64,000 nt of DNA, from NCBI GenBank assembly GCA_008828725.1, contig MEHQ01000097.1, positions 124,001 through 188,000 on the forward strand, read 5' to 3'. The first letter of the stretch is position 1. Each line of letters begins with the position of its first letter. Of this stretch, positions 7,927-15,653 are shown piece after piece. Both the position numbers and the translations under genes were made by a program. The notes under the pieces were generated by a model, which ran no database searches, was not told where the DNA came from, and was given only the letters and a program-made list of their open reading frames with translations. The DNA is from Saccharina japonica. Lineage: Eukaryota > Sar > Phaeophyceae > Laminariales > Laminariaceae.

Positions 7927-10781
7927 AACAACAACAACAACAACCAGATGCTCTTGGCTCACCGTCGATTTGGTTGTGGGACAGGTTCAGGGTGTCCAGC
8001 TTGGCGCAGCGGCCGAGGGAGGCGGGAATGGGCCCGGAGAGCCGCCCGAACGAGAGGTCCAGCTTCCGAAGCCCTGGAAACGGGCGTGTGCGTGCGTGTT
8101 TGTTTGTTAACACGTGCGTGCGTGTGTGTTTGTTTGTGCATGCGTACATACAGTACGCGCGATCGAAGTATCACAAAACTCAGCTATACGTAGAAAATAT
8201 GAGTTTCGACGAAATTCTCGATCTCACAGCTGTTTAAAAAAAACAAACATATAAACCTATCTATTCTTTCACGATTAGAGGTCCGTAGTTACTCGATGCT
8301 CTTTGTCCGTACAGACCAACTGATACACAGCTCTTTGCAAACAGACCTTTCGTTTCGCAACCAGCCCTTCAAACAGGCCAACTGAGCTCTTCGCAAACAG
8401 CAACTGACGTAACAGCCAAACTGACGTATTGTACTGACGTATTATGCAAACAGCCCAACTGACATCTACCCGCGGGAGGGGAGGGGTTCCCAGCGTATTC
8501 GGAGGGCTTTGCGGCCCGGGTCCAAATCCACACTAATTTCAAGATAAAAAATATCCACACTAAAATCAAGTAATTTTCCTGGCCATACTAAAATCAAGTA
8601 ATTTTTTCCTAAAGAGTCCCCCAGATGTGAAAATATGGATCTCCAGAACTTCGGTCAAAATCGAAATCGGCCCATAACTTCGCGAGTTAGCCACTTCTAC
8701 ACTAATTTCAAGATGAAAAAGGCCAGACGTAAAAAAATCGACCGAAAAAAAAAAAAAAAAAAAGGGCCACTGCTGTACGTACAAGCGCTGTGCATCCATG
8801 CCGGCGTTTTGTTTACACTGCTGTACGTACAAGGGCTGCGCATCCATGCCGGCGTTTTGTTTGTGTCCGCTGTACGTACGTACGAGTCGTACTGCTGGAC
8901 TGCTGCTGCTGTTGTTGTTGTTATTGCTGCTGTAGATGGGTTATTATATAAGGACTACTACTATTATTATTATTGCTGTACGTACTGGTGCTGCTGTATA
9001 CTGATTTCACTCTGCTGTTGTAGATTGCGGATGGGTGGATCGGTTGGTACGTGTGTGTGTCGATCGGTTGAAGCGCACGTACGTACGTGGTTGGGTGGGT
9101 GGGTCGGTGGTTGGGTGGGTGGGTGTGAGTGATGTGAGTGGATGTTGGTAAGTACGTGAGAGTGGGTGGGTGGGTGTCGGTGGGTCGGTTGATACGTGGT
9201 TGACTGCGTGTGTGGATCGTGACCCAGTTCTTATTTTTTTGTACGTAAATGTTCGACCAGCAGGTGGCAGCATGGTAAAACATAAAACGAGAGTTCGTAT
9301 ATATCTACGTGCACAATGTTTATTGTTATTAGTTTCCTTCTTTGTCTACACAATAAACGCTTTGTCCGCACTCCTTGGCTTTAGATGAAGATGCAGCAGT
9401 GCAGTTTGTTGCTTCTGTCTTTTTTGCTGCTGCAGCTGCTGCAGCTAGCTGCTGCTGTGCATTATGTTGACGCTCTGCTGCTGGCGAGGTAACCCGTTTT
9501 TCTTTCGTCGCCTTTACTATATTAAGACCACTCCGTAGGAAAGCCTTGTATATATATATATGGAGCTACTTCAAGGAGGCTCGGGTTATTAAGCCGAGTT
9601 CTCCCGGTTCTCGGAAAGATGATCAGATGTGATAGCACTCCTGGTGTACCTTCCGTGGGTACATGTGCAAAGACCATTCTATGGACCTTTCCCGTAACCT
9701 GTCCTCCACACATATATAGTGCATACGAGCAAGCGCGTCACACCTCCGCACACCTTCGATCTCGTTGTAAGACAGGTCGAGGTTCACCAGGCTTCTCATG
9801 TCCCTCAGGGCGGGCCCCGGGAGCCTGCCCTGCAGCTGGTTCATCGACAGGGTCAGCCCCCGCACGTCGCCCACACCGCACTCCACCCCGACCCAGCACC
9901 ACGGGTTGCTGTTGGTTGTTTAATGCACAATGCCGGACAGATGTAAGTCGGCAATAGTCGGTAACAGTCGGTAACAGTCAAGGGTTAGTCAGCAGTAGTC
10001 GGTAACAGTCAGTAATAGTCAAGGGATAGTCAGTATAGTAGTCGGTAGCAGTCAGTAACAGCCAAGGAATAGTCGGTAGTAGCCGGTAACATTCAGCAAC
10101 AAGACAGGAATAGTCAGGAATAGTCGGTAATACGTACGGGTAGTCGGTAACAGTCAGTAACAGTCAGGAATAGTCGGTAATAGTCGGTCGGAAACGTGTT
10201 TTGTCCAAAACATGTTGCGTAACCCTATTATCGTGTTTTTCAGGGTCCACCTGGTGGCCAGAGACAGAACCTCGACACGCACCGTACATTTTCATCATTA
10301 CACCGGTTCTTGTGTAACGGCAGGTAATGATCTGTAGATGATTTAGATCATGCTCTATATCTGTAGGTGATCTATCTGGCGGAAGACGTGTAAAGCACGT
10401 ACACCGCCTTTTTTCTGCTTCGTCTCTTCACGGAGCGACAGAGCCTCGACACGCATATTTCCAGCGGGTACCGTTTCATATCGGAAGGTTAGGATGTAGA
10501 TGATCTATCTGTAGATGATCTATCTGTAGAGGATCTATATGTAGAGGATCTATCTGCTGATGATATGTCTGTATAGTTTATATCTGTATTTGATCTGTCT
10601 GTAGATGATATATCTGTAGATGATCTAGTTGTCGATTATCTATCTGCAGATGATCTATCTGTAGATAATCTATCTGTAGATCATCTATCTGTCTCCACTT
10701 ACCACGTGAACGGTAACACCCCCCTTGTGCTTGCTGTGCCTTTTCTTCCCAGCCACCCTGCTCGGTCCAGCCACCGATGTC
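359..10781 (-). CDS. Multi-exon plant-type LRR protein gene (overview, partial at 3' end)
   Basis: I reconstructed this gene from seven exons: 10703-10781, 9754-9908, 7963-8073, 5572-5715, 3423-3535, 1236-1338 and 359-430. It encodes a plant-type LRRNT cap (WCWVGVEC) followed by about ten LRRs of the xLxxLxLxxNxLxGxIPxxL type. Four consecutive joins keep the 24-residue LRR period exactly, and the split exons 113+103 nt add to 216 nt (3 x 72), so these are real exons. The join 9754 to 8073 keeps frame but lacks 11 residues of an LRR, so a small exon is probably missed. The start, any signal peptide and the C-terminal half are not visible; exons continue beyond position 1. It is likely an extracellular or cytosolic ligand-binding LRR protein. 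Receptor-like and ROCO-type LRR proteins are both possible, and no effector domain lies in the window. Confidence 0.85.
480..920 (-). mobile_element. R5 element fragments
   Basis: Two reverse 3' ends (490-645 and 785-910) carry TAGACCCTCGCATCCCTACA and ACCCTCGCATCCCTACAATG, with an M1 MITE between them. Confidence 0.7.
658..769. mobile_element. M1 MITE
   Basis: M1 is an imperfect palindrome of about 115 bp. Its ends read TTACGGGGGGCCATAGTAAA and the mirror TTTACTATGGCCCTCCGTAA, around a core AACCTATATATTTACCTATT. No coding capacity. This copy is inside the LRR gene region. Confidence 0.85.
1236..1338 (-). CDS. LRR gene exon (phase 0 to 1)
   Basis: This 103-nt exon encodes VLHLQFNKLTGTIPRELGTL and then LKVINLSRNKLE, with donor GAAG/GTCAGG. 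The acceptor CGAAAAAG is purine-rich and weak, but the join to the 3423-3535 exon (RELQ/VLHLQFN) restores an exact LRR. A cytosine-rich tract lies about 30 nt upstream in the intron. Confidence 0.85.
1515..1641. mobile_element. M1 MITE
   Basis: It has both ends (CTGGGTGGGCTAATGTAGTA and TACTATGGCCCTCCGTAATA) and the family core, with an internal short duplication of the right arm (ATTTACTAGTGTTTACTATG), also seen in the 22359 copy. Confidence 0.85.
2452..2795 (-). mobile_element. tRNA-headed SINE, copy 1
   Basis: In the minus direction it begins with a degenerate tRNA-like head (GGTCGCCCCGATGGTCTA at 2772-2790), then the shared body with TCGACAAGGGAAGAAG, GGATCTGAGTTACGGCT, and the tail GAAGATAATAAATAGGATG. 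A and B boxes are partly decayed. It lies in the LRR gene intron between exons 3423 and 1338. Confidence 0.8.
3423..3535 (-). CDS. LRR gene exon (LRRs, phase 1 to 0)
   Basis: This 113-nt exon follows a T-rich tract and the acceptor GCCACAG; its donor is CAG/GTGCGA. It encodes PLTPWLPSMKRLKRLLLDHN followed by ELSGCIPKSLQSLRELQ. It is unusual in ending in phase 0, inside an LRR. Together with the 103-nt exon downstream it makes 216 nt, or three modules. Confidence 0.9.
3676..4128. mobile_element. M4 foldback element
   Basis: M4 is about 450 bp and folds on a central perfect palindrome GGGCGAGGTACCTCGCCC. Its ends are AACAGCCGATTTTCCTAATT and the mirror AATTAGGAAAGTCGGCTGTT. Inner arms carry GACAGCCGTCGATGACA. 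No coding capacity. Here the right end is decayed (CAGGAAAGCTACATG). It lies 140 bp from an LRR exon acceptor. Confidence 0.85.
4551..4792. mobile_element. M2 MITE
   Basis: M2 is about 250 bp with TIRs GACGCGTGCTACGATAGAGG and CCTCTACCGTAGCACGCGTC. The interior carries GGAGCTCTATACCTCACC, GGAGGAAAATAAAAGTGCT and CCGACGATTTGGGTTAAGGA. No open frame. This is a complete copy. Confidence 0.88.
4793..4862. mobile_element. M1 MITE, half copy
   Basis: Only one arm and the core remain (CATAGTAAATAGGACCAAAT and ATATAGGTTTTTGTG), directly abutting the end of an M2 element and ending in a T/C homopolymer stretch. Confidence 0.6.
4928..5181. mobile_element. M2 MITE
   Basis: This complete but diverged copy reads CATGTCTATGGTAGAGGTGC to TTATCGTAGCACGCTTC, with the internal GAGGAAGCAGAAGTGCTACC. 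Confidence 0.82.
5225..5480 (-). mobile_element. R5 element fragments with long G runs
   Basis: Reverse R5 3' ends carry G runs (5231-5242, 5326-5335) and GACCCTGATCCCTACATTGC. They lie between LRR exon 5572-5715 and the exon 3423-3535. Confidence 0.65.
5572..5715 (-). CDS. LRR gene exon (two complete 24-codon LRRs)
   Basis: This exon is exactly 144 nt (2 x 72), phase 1 at both ends, with acceptor AATGTAG and donor GTGGGT. It encodes TIPPELGGLSLLNELYLAHN and a second LRR of the same type ending LSCNALE. Both joins preserve the 24-residue period. Confidence 0.9.
5968..6365. mobile_element. M2 MITE carrying a nested M3 element
   Basis: The outer ends are GACGCGTGCTACTATAAGAG and TCTCTACCATGCGTC. 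The M3 element at 6049-6135 sits at the TTAA in the internal GGGTTAAGGAGC motif, read in reverse. Confidence 0.8.
6049..6135. mobile_element. M3 element (nested in M2)
   Basis: M3 is about 87 bp, bounded by TTAACCCATTCAGAACTG and CAGTTCTTAAGGGGTTAA. The interior is CACTAATTCCAAGTAGTTTG. The outer TTAA at both ends suggests insertion into TTAA, as in piggyBac-type MITEs; that is inference. Confidence 0.8.
6405..6640 (-). mobile_element. SINE, partial copy (body and tail only)
   Basis: It contains the SINE tail and body (reverse of AACTCAGACCCAGGGCCACA and TCATCGACTCACATCGAA) with a TTC microsatellite at 6488-6512. The tRNA head is missing; a second, fuller copy follows directly. Confidence 0.7.
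6650..6995 (-). mobile_element. tRNA-headed SINE, copy 2
   Basis: The full-length minus copy has a head at 6905-6990 that contains GGTCTAGAGGTAACC (A box) and GGAGTTCGAATCTC (B box), followed by body and tail. The two Pol III boxes are spaced as in a tRNA, supporting a tRNA-derived SINE. Confidence 0.85.
7050..7190 (+). repeat. (TTG)n microsatellite
   Basis: About 43 TTG/GTT triplets with two interruptions, in the LRR gene intron. It produces spurious poly-Asn and poly-Val ORFs. Confidence 0.98.
7690..7962 (+). repeat. CAA-rich repeat with duplicated exon border
   Basis: A/CAA-rich tracts alternate with GCCCAAGAGCCAAGAGGGCT (7698 and 7800) and copies of GATGCTCTTGCTCAC. The last copy abuts the donor of LRR exon 7963-8073; the block at 7770-7800 repeats the donor and last 17 exon bases. 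Confidence 0.85.
7963..8073 (-). CDS. LRR gene exon (1.5 LRRs)
   Basis: This 111-nt exon has acceptor CCGTTTCCAG and donor GTGAGCC. It encodes LRKLDLSFGRLSGPIPASL and a second half LRR ending SHNQID. The conserved Asn of the first LRR is replaced by Gly (SFGRLSG). It is phase 1 at both ends and joins the 5572-5715 exon with exact 24-residue spacing. The donor-side 20 bp are echoed in the adjacent intron (see findings). Confidence 0.85.
8086..8150 (+). repeat. GT/TG-rich microsatellite
   Basis: Two GTGCGTGCGTGTKTGTTTGT blocks in tandem, immediately upstream (minus sense) of the LRR exon acceptor. Confidence 0.85.
9080..9190 (+). repeat. GGGT/GGTT microsatellite
   Basis: Degenerate tetranucleotide (GGTTGGGTGGGTGGGTCGGT) with flanking ACGTACGT runs. 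G-quadruplex formation is possible on this strand. Confidence 0.9.
9754..9908 (-). CDS. LRR gene exon: LRRNT cap and first LRRs
   Basis: This 155-nt exon has its acceptor at CAACCAACAG and its donor at GTGTGCGG. It encodes NPWCWVGVEC, a plant LRRNT_2 signature, then a first LRR (LTLSMNQLQG) and the start of a second (LDLSYNEIEG). It enters in phase 2 and leaves in phase 1. Frame agrees with the upstream 10703-10781 exon. Confidence 0.8.
9934..10196 (+). repeat. 10-bp minisatellite GTCGGTAACA
   Basis: About 25 degenerate units alternating GTCGGTAAYA and GTCAGTAACA, in the intron between LRR gene exons 10703 and 9908. Confidence 0.95.
10320..10695 (+). repeat. GATCTATCTGTAGAT minisatellite
   Basis: Some 20 units of about 14 bp (GTAGATGATCTATCT). 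The array ends directly at the donor of LRR exon 10703-10781. Confidence 0.95.
10703..10781 (-). CDS. LRR gene exon: N-terminal cap, part 1
   Basis: This 79-nt exon has an acceptor ending CTGTACCAG and a strong donor GTAAGTGG. It encodes HRWLDRAGWLGRK and further residues, resembling the TGGxxWxxxxGWL stretch that precedes plant-type LRRNT caps. It starts with two nucleotides of a split codon (phase 1) and ends with TG, which with the C of the next exon makes a Cys. The exon feeding it (expected to end ..ATGG) was not found. Confidence 0.6.
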
Positions 10782-11029
10782 CTGGTACAGTTACCCGGTA
10801 ACACACGAGGGTGTAGGTTAGGTTTACCGGTAAACTCATCCGGTGGTATAGGGCAGGGCACCGGTATTACGTCGGGTGGAGGAGGGGGGTTACCGGTAAT
10901 TACCGGTATTACATCTGAGTGTAAAGGGGGTGCGTACCGGAGCATATCATATATGCAAGTATAACCTAGTTGTAGGGGGGGTTACTGGTAATATATCCTG
11001 GTGTAGGGGGGGTTACCGGTAGCAGCTCC

Positions 11030-11365
11030 GCGTGTAGGGGGGGGGGTGTACTCATGTCGTGCACGGCCGTAGTCATATGACCATAGACCCTCGCATCCCT
11101 ACAATGCCGGGACGGAGCACGTTGGGTTTTCACCAACCAGGAAGACATTGCTTGCAACAAGCGCGAAGCGCCGTGATGTATTGGGCGAGTCGCATGGAGG
11201 GTGAGCTGCATCCTGCTAAGAACTGCCTCTGAGGTGGACTTGCCTATGGACGACAGCTTCAATGAGTTAATTTAACTTCTGGTGTGGCCACTTCCGGAGA
11301 CAGCAATGGGTTTTACTATGTAACTGCCTCGCGGATGCCTTACCATATTAACACTACGTGATACG
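11030..11365 (-). mobile_element. R5 element, 3' part
   Basis: This reverse copy runs from the G run and GTGTACTCATGTCGTGCACG to TACTATGTAACTGCCTCGCG. It sits among TTACCGGTAA repeats. Confidence 0.82.
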
Positions 11366-11652
11366 GCCATTAGGGGGGGGGGGTTACCGGTAATACCTGG
11401 TACATGATACGGTCGCTGTCGCTATAGGGATTTGTTGTCGTATTCATGGTATCCCCGTTTCCCCTCTGTGGTTGAGGTGGCGTGTTTCTGATGAAACTCG
11501 TCGCCCAGAAGATCGTATACACCACGCCCCGCTGTTCGTAATTCTCTAAAAGAAGGACCAGCATGGCAACAATTAACACCGGACATCAAATTTGTGAGTA
11601 CTCGAGAGCATCTTGTCTGAAACCTGCTTCTACAGTAGTAGTCTGGCTTGCC

Positions 11653-11748
11653 TCATAGTAAATAGGACCTACGGTATACACCAAAACCTATATGTTTACC
11701 TATTTTTAATATAAATATTTGGTCCTATTTACTATGGTCTTCCGTAAT
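11653..11748. mobile_element. M1 MITE
   Basis: It has arms CATAGTAAATAGGACCTACG and TTTACTATGGTCTTCCGTAA with the standard core; the outermost bases of the left end are lost. Confidence 0.8.
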
Positions 11749-12131
11749 ATTGTTATTCAGCACCTAACCTGCCCCAGGAGGACCTTAGGGGGTTGCCGGT
11801 AATTACCGGACACATCGGGGTGTAAGGGGGTTACAGGGACTACAGCCAGTGGGATTACCGGTAACCACCTGGGTGTAGGGGAAGTTACCGGTAAATACAT
11901 AATGATAAAGGCAGGGAATGCCGATGGGTGTAGGGGAAGTTTTTACCGGTAAAAACGTATTGTCGAAGGCAGTATTGTCGAAGGCAGGGGATGCCGGTAA
12001 ATACAACACGTCTGTGGATAGGGTAAAATTACCGGTAATTACCGGTAACACCACTGTCCAAGTGTAATACCGGATACTGTAGGTTTTCGTGCTTCGCCCC
12101 TTTTCGACCCAGCACCCCCAAGTTGGCGGTT

Positions 12132-12489
12132 GACGCATGCTACGGTAGCCTGCATGCAGGTGCACACCATGTTTTTTCCTGAGGGAGGTCACTTGAGGAC
12201 CTCTATACCTGCAGTGGTCAAAAACCGATTATGGAGTAAACTAAAAGTGCTATCATACCCGACGAACAATCCCCTGGCCTGACTGTACAAAATGAAACTT
12301 TCTGCAACTCAAGCATGAGATTCCGACGATTTCTGGTTAACCCATTCCTGACTGAAAAACTTATCCCACACTAATTCCAAGTAGTTTGTCCCCCAAAAAC
12401 CGGGAACCAGTTCTTAGGGGGTTAAGGAAACCCTGCCAGTTAGAAAATGTTTGAGCCGAAGAATGTTCACCTCCATCGTAGCACGCGTC
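12132..12489. mobile_element. M2 MITE carrying a nested M3 element
   Basis: It reads GACGCATGCTACGGTAGCCT to CATCGTAGCACGCGTC. The M3 copy at 12337-12425 interrupts the GGTTAAGGA motif, and M2 sequence resumes after it. Confidence 0.85.
12337..12425. mobile_element. M3 element (nested in M2)
   Basis: It reads TTAACCCATTCCTGACTGAA to CAGTTCTTAGGGGGTTAA with the family interior. Confidence 0.82.
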
Positions 12490-12674
12490 GGTTGTGGGAA
12501 TAGCTCCAAAATATCTGCCTCTACAGGCCAAAACCAACCCGCATGCCGTGGGATGAATGAGTTTGATTTTTAGTGTCGTTTTGACTCACTCAAAACTCCC
12601 AATTTTTCGTATCAATTGTTTTTTTTGGTCACCTTGCATCGGGTATGAAAAACTTCTCCAGCAATCTCCCTTAG

Positions 12675-12743
12675 CCCTAACTGAAAGAAATGCCCCACAC
12701 TAAGCTTGTCCCCAATTCGTGGGACCATTTCTTGAGGGGTTAA
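12675..12743. mobile_element. M3 element, partial
   Basis: It has an interior ACTAAGCTTGTCCCCAATTC and right end TTTCTTGAGGGGTTAA; the left end is decayed. Confidence 0.6.
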
Positions 12744-12995
12744 CAACCCGGGTGAAAAACGCAACACACTTTTGGAAAACCGACTACGGTACCAGCAGCA
12801 AGAGAGAGAGAGTTAAATAACATTAGTATACAGTAAGTACGTCAGCTGTGAGTTCGGCTGGTTGAATAGTTGATACTCAACTTTCCAAGCTGCGTAGAAC
12901 GTCATGTGCCATTTGTAGTATTCGTGTGTGATTAGTTACTGCTCAGTTTTACAGTAAGCCGTTTGCGTGTTTTTTTTTCCTGTGTTTATTCCTCG

Positions 12996-13085
12996 TTAAC
13001 CCCTTAAGAACTGGCCCCACGTACGCATTTGGGGACAAACTACTTGGAATGAGTGTGAGATTTTGTTTTCAGTTCTGAATAGGTC
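12996..13085. mobile_element. M3 element (reverse)
   Basis: It reads TTAACCCCTTAAGAACTGGC to TTCAGTTCTGAATAGG, inverted relative to the M2-nested copies. Confidence 0.8.
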
Positions 13086-13234
13086 AAGGATATATAGTTC
13101 GATGACTCCCCTGGATGCTACCGCAGAAATGTTTATTTTTGTTTTTATTGTTTTGTCTTTTTTTCTACTCAAAGGTCCCAACTTTTCCATTGTGGAAACT
13201 GCTCCCCTTAAGCCACTTTTCGTGACAAAAAAAA

Positions 13235-13235
13235 N
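13235..13235. other. Ambiguous base (n)
   Basis: Single n after a run of A. A second is at 36320. Both lie in repeats and affect no called exon. Confidence 1.
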
Positions 13236-13325
13236 TATAGCCGGTGAAATATTGCGCTGGCGCACATATTTCGCCAGAAGTGCACGCAGCGTACGATCCG
13301 CCGGAGGCGGCATTATACACTCCGT

Positions 13326-13650
13326 ATGTCCGTTGACGCGCCCTATGTGCAGGAGCAACCGGCAAAAGTTTTTGTGCAGTATGCCGGTTTTAATGGGTGG
13401 GCTGGCCGTTTGGGCCGCATGCCTTTTTTGGGAAAACCGCCATCAAAACACGCGGTGGAGCCGCGTGGCTGCCCCTGCCGACCTCGTGCCCCCCAAAGGG
13501 TTGGGGTTAGGGTTAGGGTTAGGTTTAGGGCTAGGGTTATGTCTGGGGTTGGCTTCGTCTGGGTCGACGGGCAAGGTAGAAATTGACGAGACACAGTCAG
13601 CACAAAACATTTCGCCGGTTGCTCCTGCACATAGGGCGCGCCATGTCCGT
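13326..13650. mobile_element. Inverted-repeat element enclosing telomere-like repeats
   Basis: The arms GCGCCCTATGTGCAGGAGCA and the mirror TGCTCCTGCACATAGGGCGC are about 280 bp apart. The interior holds TTAGGG-like repeats at 13498-13540. Another 90-bp GC-rich related segment precedes it (13240-13325). Confidence 0.75.
13498..13540 (+). repeat. Interstitial telomere-like repeats
   Basis: About six near-tandem TTAGGG/TTTAGGG-type motifs (GGGTTAGGGTTAGGGTTAGG). A short block in the opposite orientation (CCCTAACCCTAACCC) is at 13753-13776. Both TTAGGG and TTTAGGG variants occur, so the host telomere type cannot be read from this. Confidence 0.8.
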
Positions 13651-14019
13651 TAGAATTTGATAGAGTTACTCGTAAGGGGGGTGTAACAGAGAGCAAGAGA
13701 TCTGTACAGACCATGGACTACAGCCCCTGACTGCAGTCCACAAGCTATCCCGCTACCCCTAACCCTAACCCAACCCTATGCTTTTGCACCTACTGAGTGG
13801 GAGCACGGGGCCAAATGGTACCTGGTTCGAGTGGAACCAGGGTTGGGGGGTGTTGACCAATCAAAATGGAGGAAGGTGTATAGTCAGTCTATTGGGCACC
13901 CCGCTTCACCCCTCGACCACTAAGAAAGACTCTCCTCATAGAGTGTGGGCTGTACTCGAGTGCTACAGCAAGCAGTCCATAGGTTGTACAGGCGTCCCTG
14001 GTGGAATGACAGGTGAATC

Positions 14020-14096
14020 TCGTACCTGTTTGAGTCAAGCTTTTAGGGACTCGGTTTAGCCAAAACGTGCTACGAACCTCTATCGTAGCACGCGTC
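14020..14096. mobile_element. M2 MITE fragment
   Basis: Only the right end is clear (TTTAGCCAAAACGTGCTACG, CCTCTATCGTAGCACGCGTC). Confidence 0.6.
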
Positions 14097-14239
14097 TCCT
14101 TGTGTGTGTGGAGCCCAGAACATAAGGCACCACCCTTATAAGGCATTGCTCAACAAGGTCTCGACCACATCTTCTCCCAGCGCCGCCGTTTGAGTGGGGG
14201 TGCCTCCGTTGATTTCGGATAAGCTCGCGTCTAAAGTTC

Positions 14240-14420
14240 GCCCGGTGTACTCATTAGCCGCATGTCATGCATGACCGTAGTCGTATGGCCGTATACCCTC
14301 GCAGCTCTACAGTGCCGGGACGGAGCACGTCGAGTTTTCAACGACCAGACAGGCATTCATTTCGCCAATCGGGACGGAGCACGTTGGGTTTTCACCAATC
14401 AGGCAGACATTGGGGGGCGG
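14240..14420 (-). mobile_element. R5 element fragment
   Basis: It contains GCATGACCGTAGTCGTATGG and GGACGGAGCACGTTGGGTTT, with an internal tandem duplication of the GGACGGAGCACGT block. Confidence 0.7.
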
Positions 14421-15088
14421 GTGGGGCGTTCTAGACTTTTGTTGACCTCTAAGCTACCTGTCAACGTTAATATAATCCACACCTTGACTCTAACCGGCGG
14501 CGGGCCCCGAGCCCGCATAGACCTCTGATCAGGGGAGCACAACAAAAAAACAAGTTTTGTATTAGGAAGAAGTTGGGTAGAAAGAACGGGTTTGATGTGA
14601 AGACAACACGCACAGACTTACGAGAAACCCTCAGCCTAACCGAACTATTCACGGAACACTGTCTGCTGTTTGAGTGAGCTCAGCAGGCCAAAAAACGAGG
14701 GGGTGATTTACCACATTATTAGCCGACAAAATAGTTGAGGGCCGCTGCTGTGCAAGACGAATAGAAACTGACCCGAAACCAAACCCTCAGCCAATCAGAT
14801 CAGAACAAACCTCTAATCAACCAATGATGGTTAGTGTTGTTCCCTTTTGTCTCGCACACAGTGTACCTCAACCATTGTGTGATAGCATCGAATAAGCGGT
14901 ATAATTGTGATGGGTACATGTGAATGGTACGACTAAAATAAGGACTGCACATCGTCAGATGGCAAATGGAATAACAACAAGCGGTATAATAAGCTCTACT
15001 GAATGCAGGAAATACTGAGCCCAAAAGTGCTGCTACTACTACTACTGTACCAGGTACTGCACTGCTCTCTCGAGTGCTTGCCTCTCAC

Positions 15089-15178
15089 CATCTCCTGCTG
15101 AAGGTCTTCCCAAGCGCGCTGGGCGGCCGGAGAGACCTCCCCGCTGGACCTGAGCTTGGCCATCGCCTCCTTCTCCTC
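15089..15178 (-). CDS. Unidentified coding exon (helical, charged)
   Basis: This 90-nt open segment is bounded by TTATAG and GTGAGAGG splice sites, phase 0 at both ends. It encodes EEKEAMAKLRSS and AAQRAWEDLQQEM, a charged, probably helical stretch, and is GC-rich against an AT-rich background. I do not recognise the family. It could be an upstream exon of the LRR gene or of a separate minus-strand gene. An M4 foldback element begins 31 bp upstream of its acceptor. Confidence 0.5.
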
Positions 15179-15209
15179 CTATAACGGCGCGCCAAAAAAA
15201 ACGTCAAGG

Positions 15210-15653
15210 AACAGCCGATTTTCTTAATTGAGAATTGCGTTTCCGATGAGAACGAAAACCGATTTTAGTCCTGTGTTGTTTTTTACGAGTTGTATGTTGC
15301 ACACAATAAAACTTTAACCTAGAATATGTGTTCCTCAAAGGTAGGTATCGATCCACGAAAAAAAATCTAAATCAACCTTGTCAGGCTCGTAAAACAGAGG
15401 ATAGAAGGCAATTGGCATTTATGGGCGAGGTACCTCGCCCATTAATCCAGGTTTTTTTGGATCTTCGATATCTTGAGACTGCCGATGCCGATTTCGATTT
15501 TTTTTTTTGTGTCATCGACGGCTGTCACAACTGACAATAGTTTACAGTGTACATTTTGACTGTGAGGGAAGTACATCCCTTACAATAAAAAACAATGTTT
15601 TCGATTTCCATCCTCATCGGAAAGGCAATTCTCAATTAGGAAAGTCGGCTGTT
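15210..15653. mobile_element. M4 foldback element
   Basis: Both ends are intact (AACAGCCGATTTTCTTAATT and ATTAGGAAAGTCGGCTGTT), with the central palindrome at 15423-15440. It begins 31 bp upstream of the acceptor of the minus-strand exon 15089-15178. Confidence 0.9.

Larger units (their letters stand above)
10770..12060 (+). repeat. Dispersed TTACCGGTAA palindrome cluster
   Basis: Over a dozen copies of TTACCGGTAA or one-base variants occur with G-rich spacers (GTGTAGGGGGGG), in blocks 10788-11035, 11381-11395 and 11790-12050, split by R5 and M1 elements. Upstream of the first visible LRR exon. Confidence 0.85.

Noticed and set aside
11397..11545. Possible minus-strand exon (NYEQRGVVYTIFWATSFIR)
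   Set aside because: It has a good acceptor (CTTCTTTTAG), but it ends in phase 0 while the next known exon needs phase 1, and no homology is recognised.
13343..13714. Minus-strand ORF through the telomere-like repeat
   Set aside because: Repeat-derived (TLTLTPT from the TTAGGG tract) within an inverted-repeat element.
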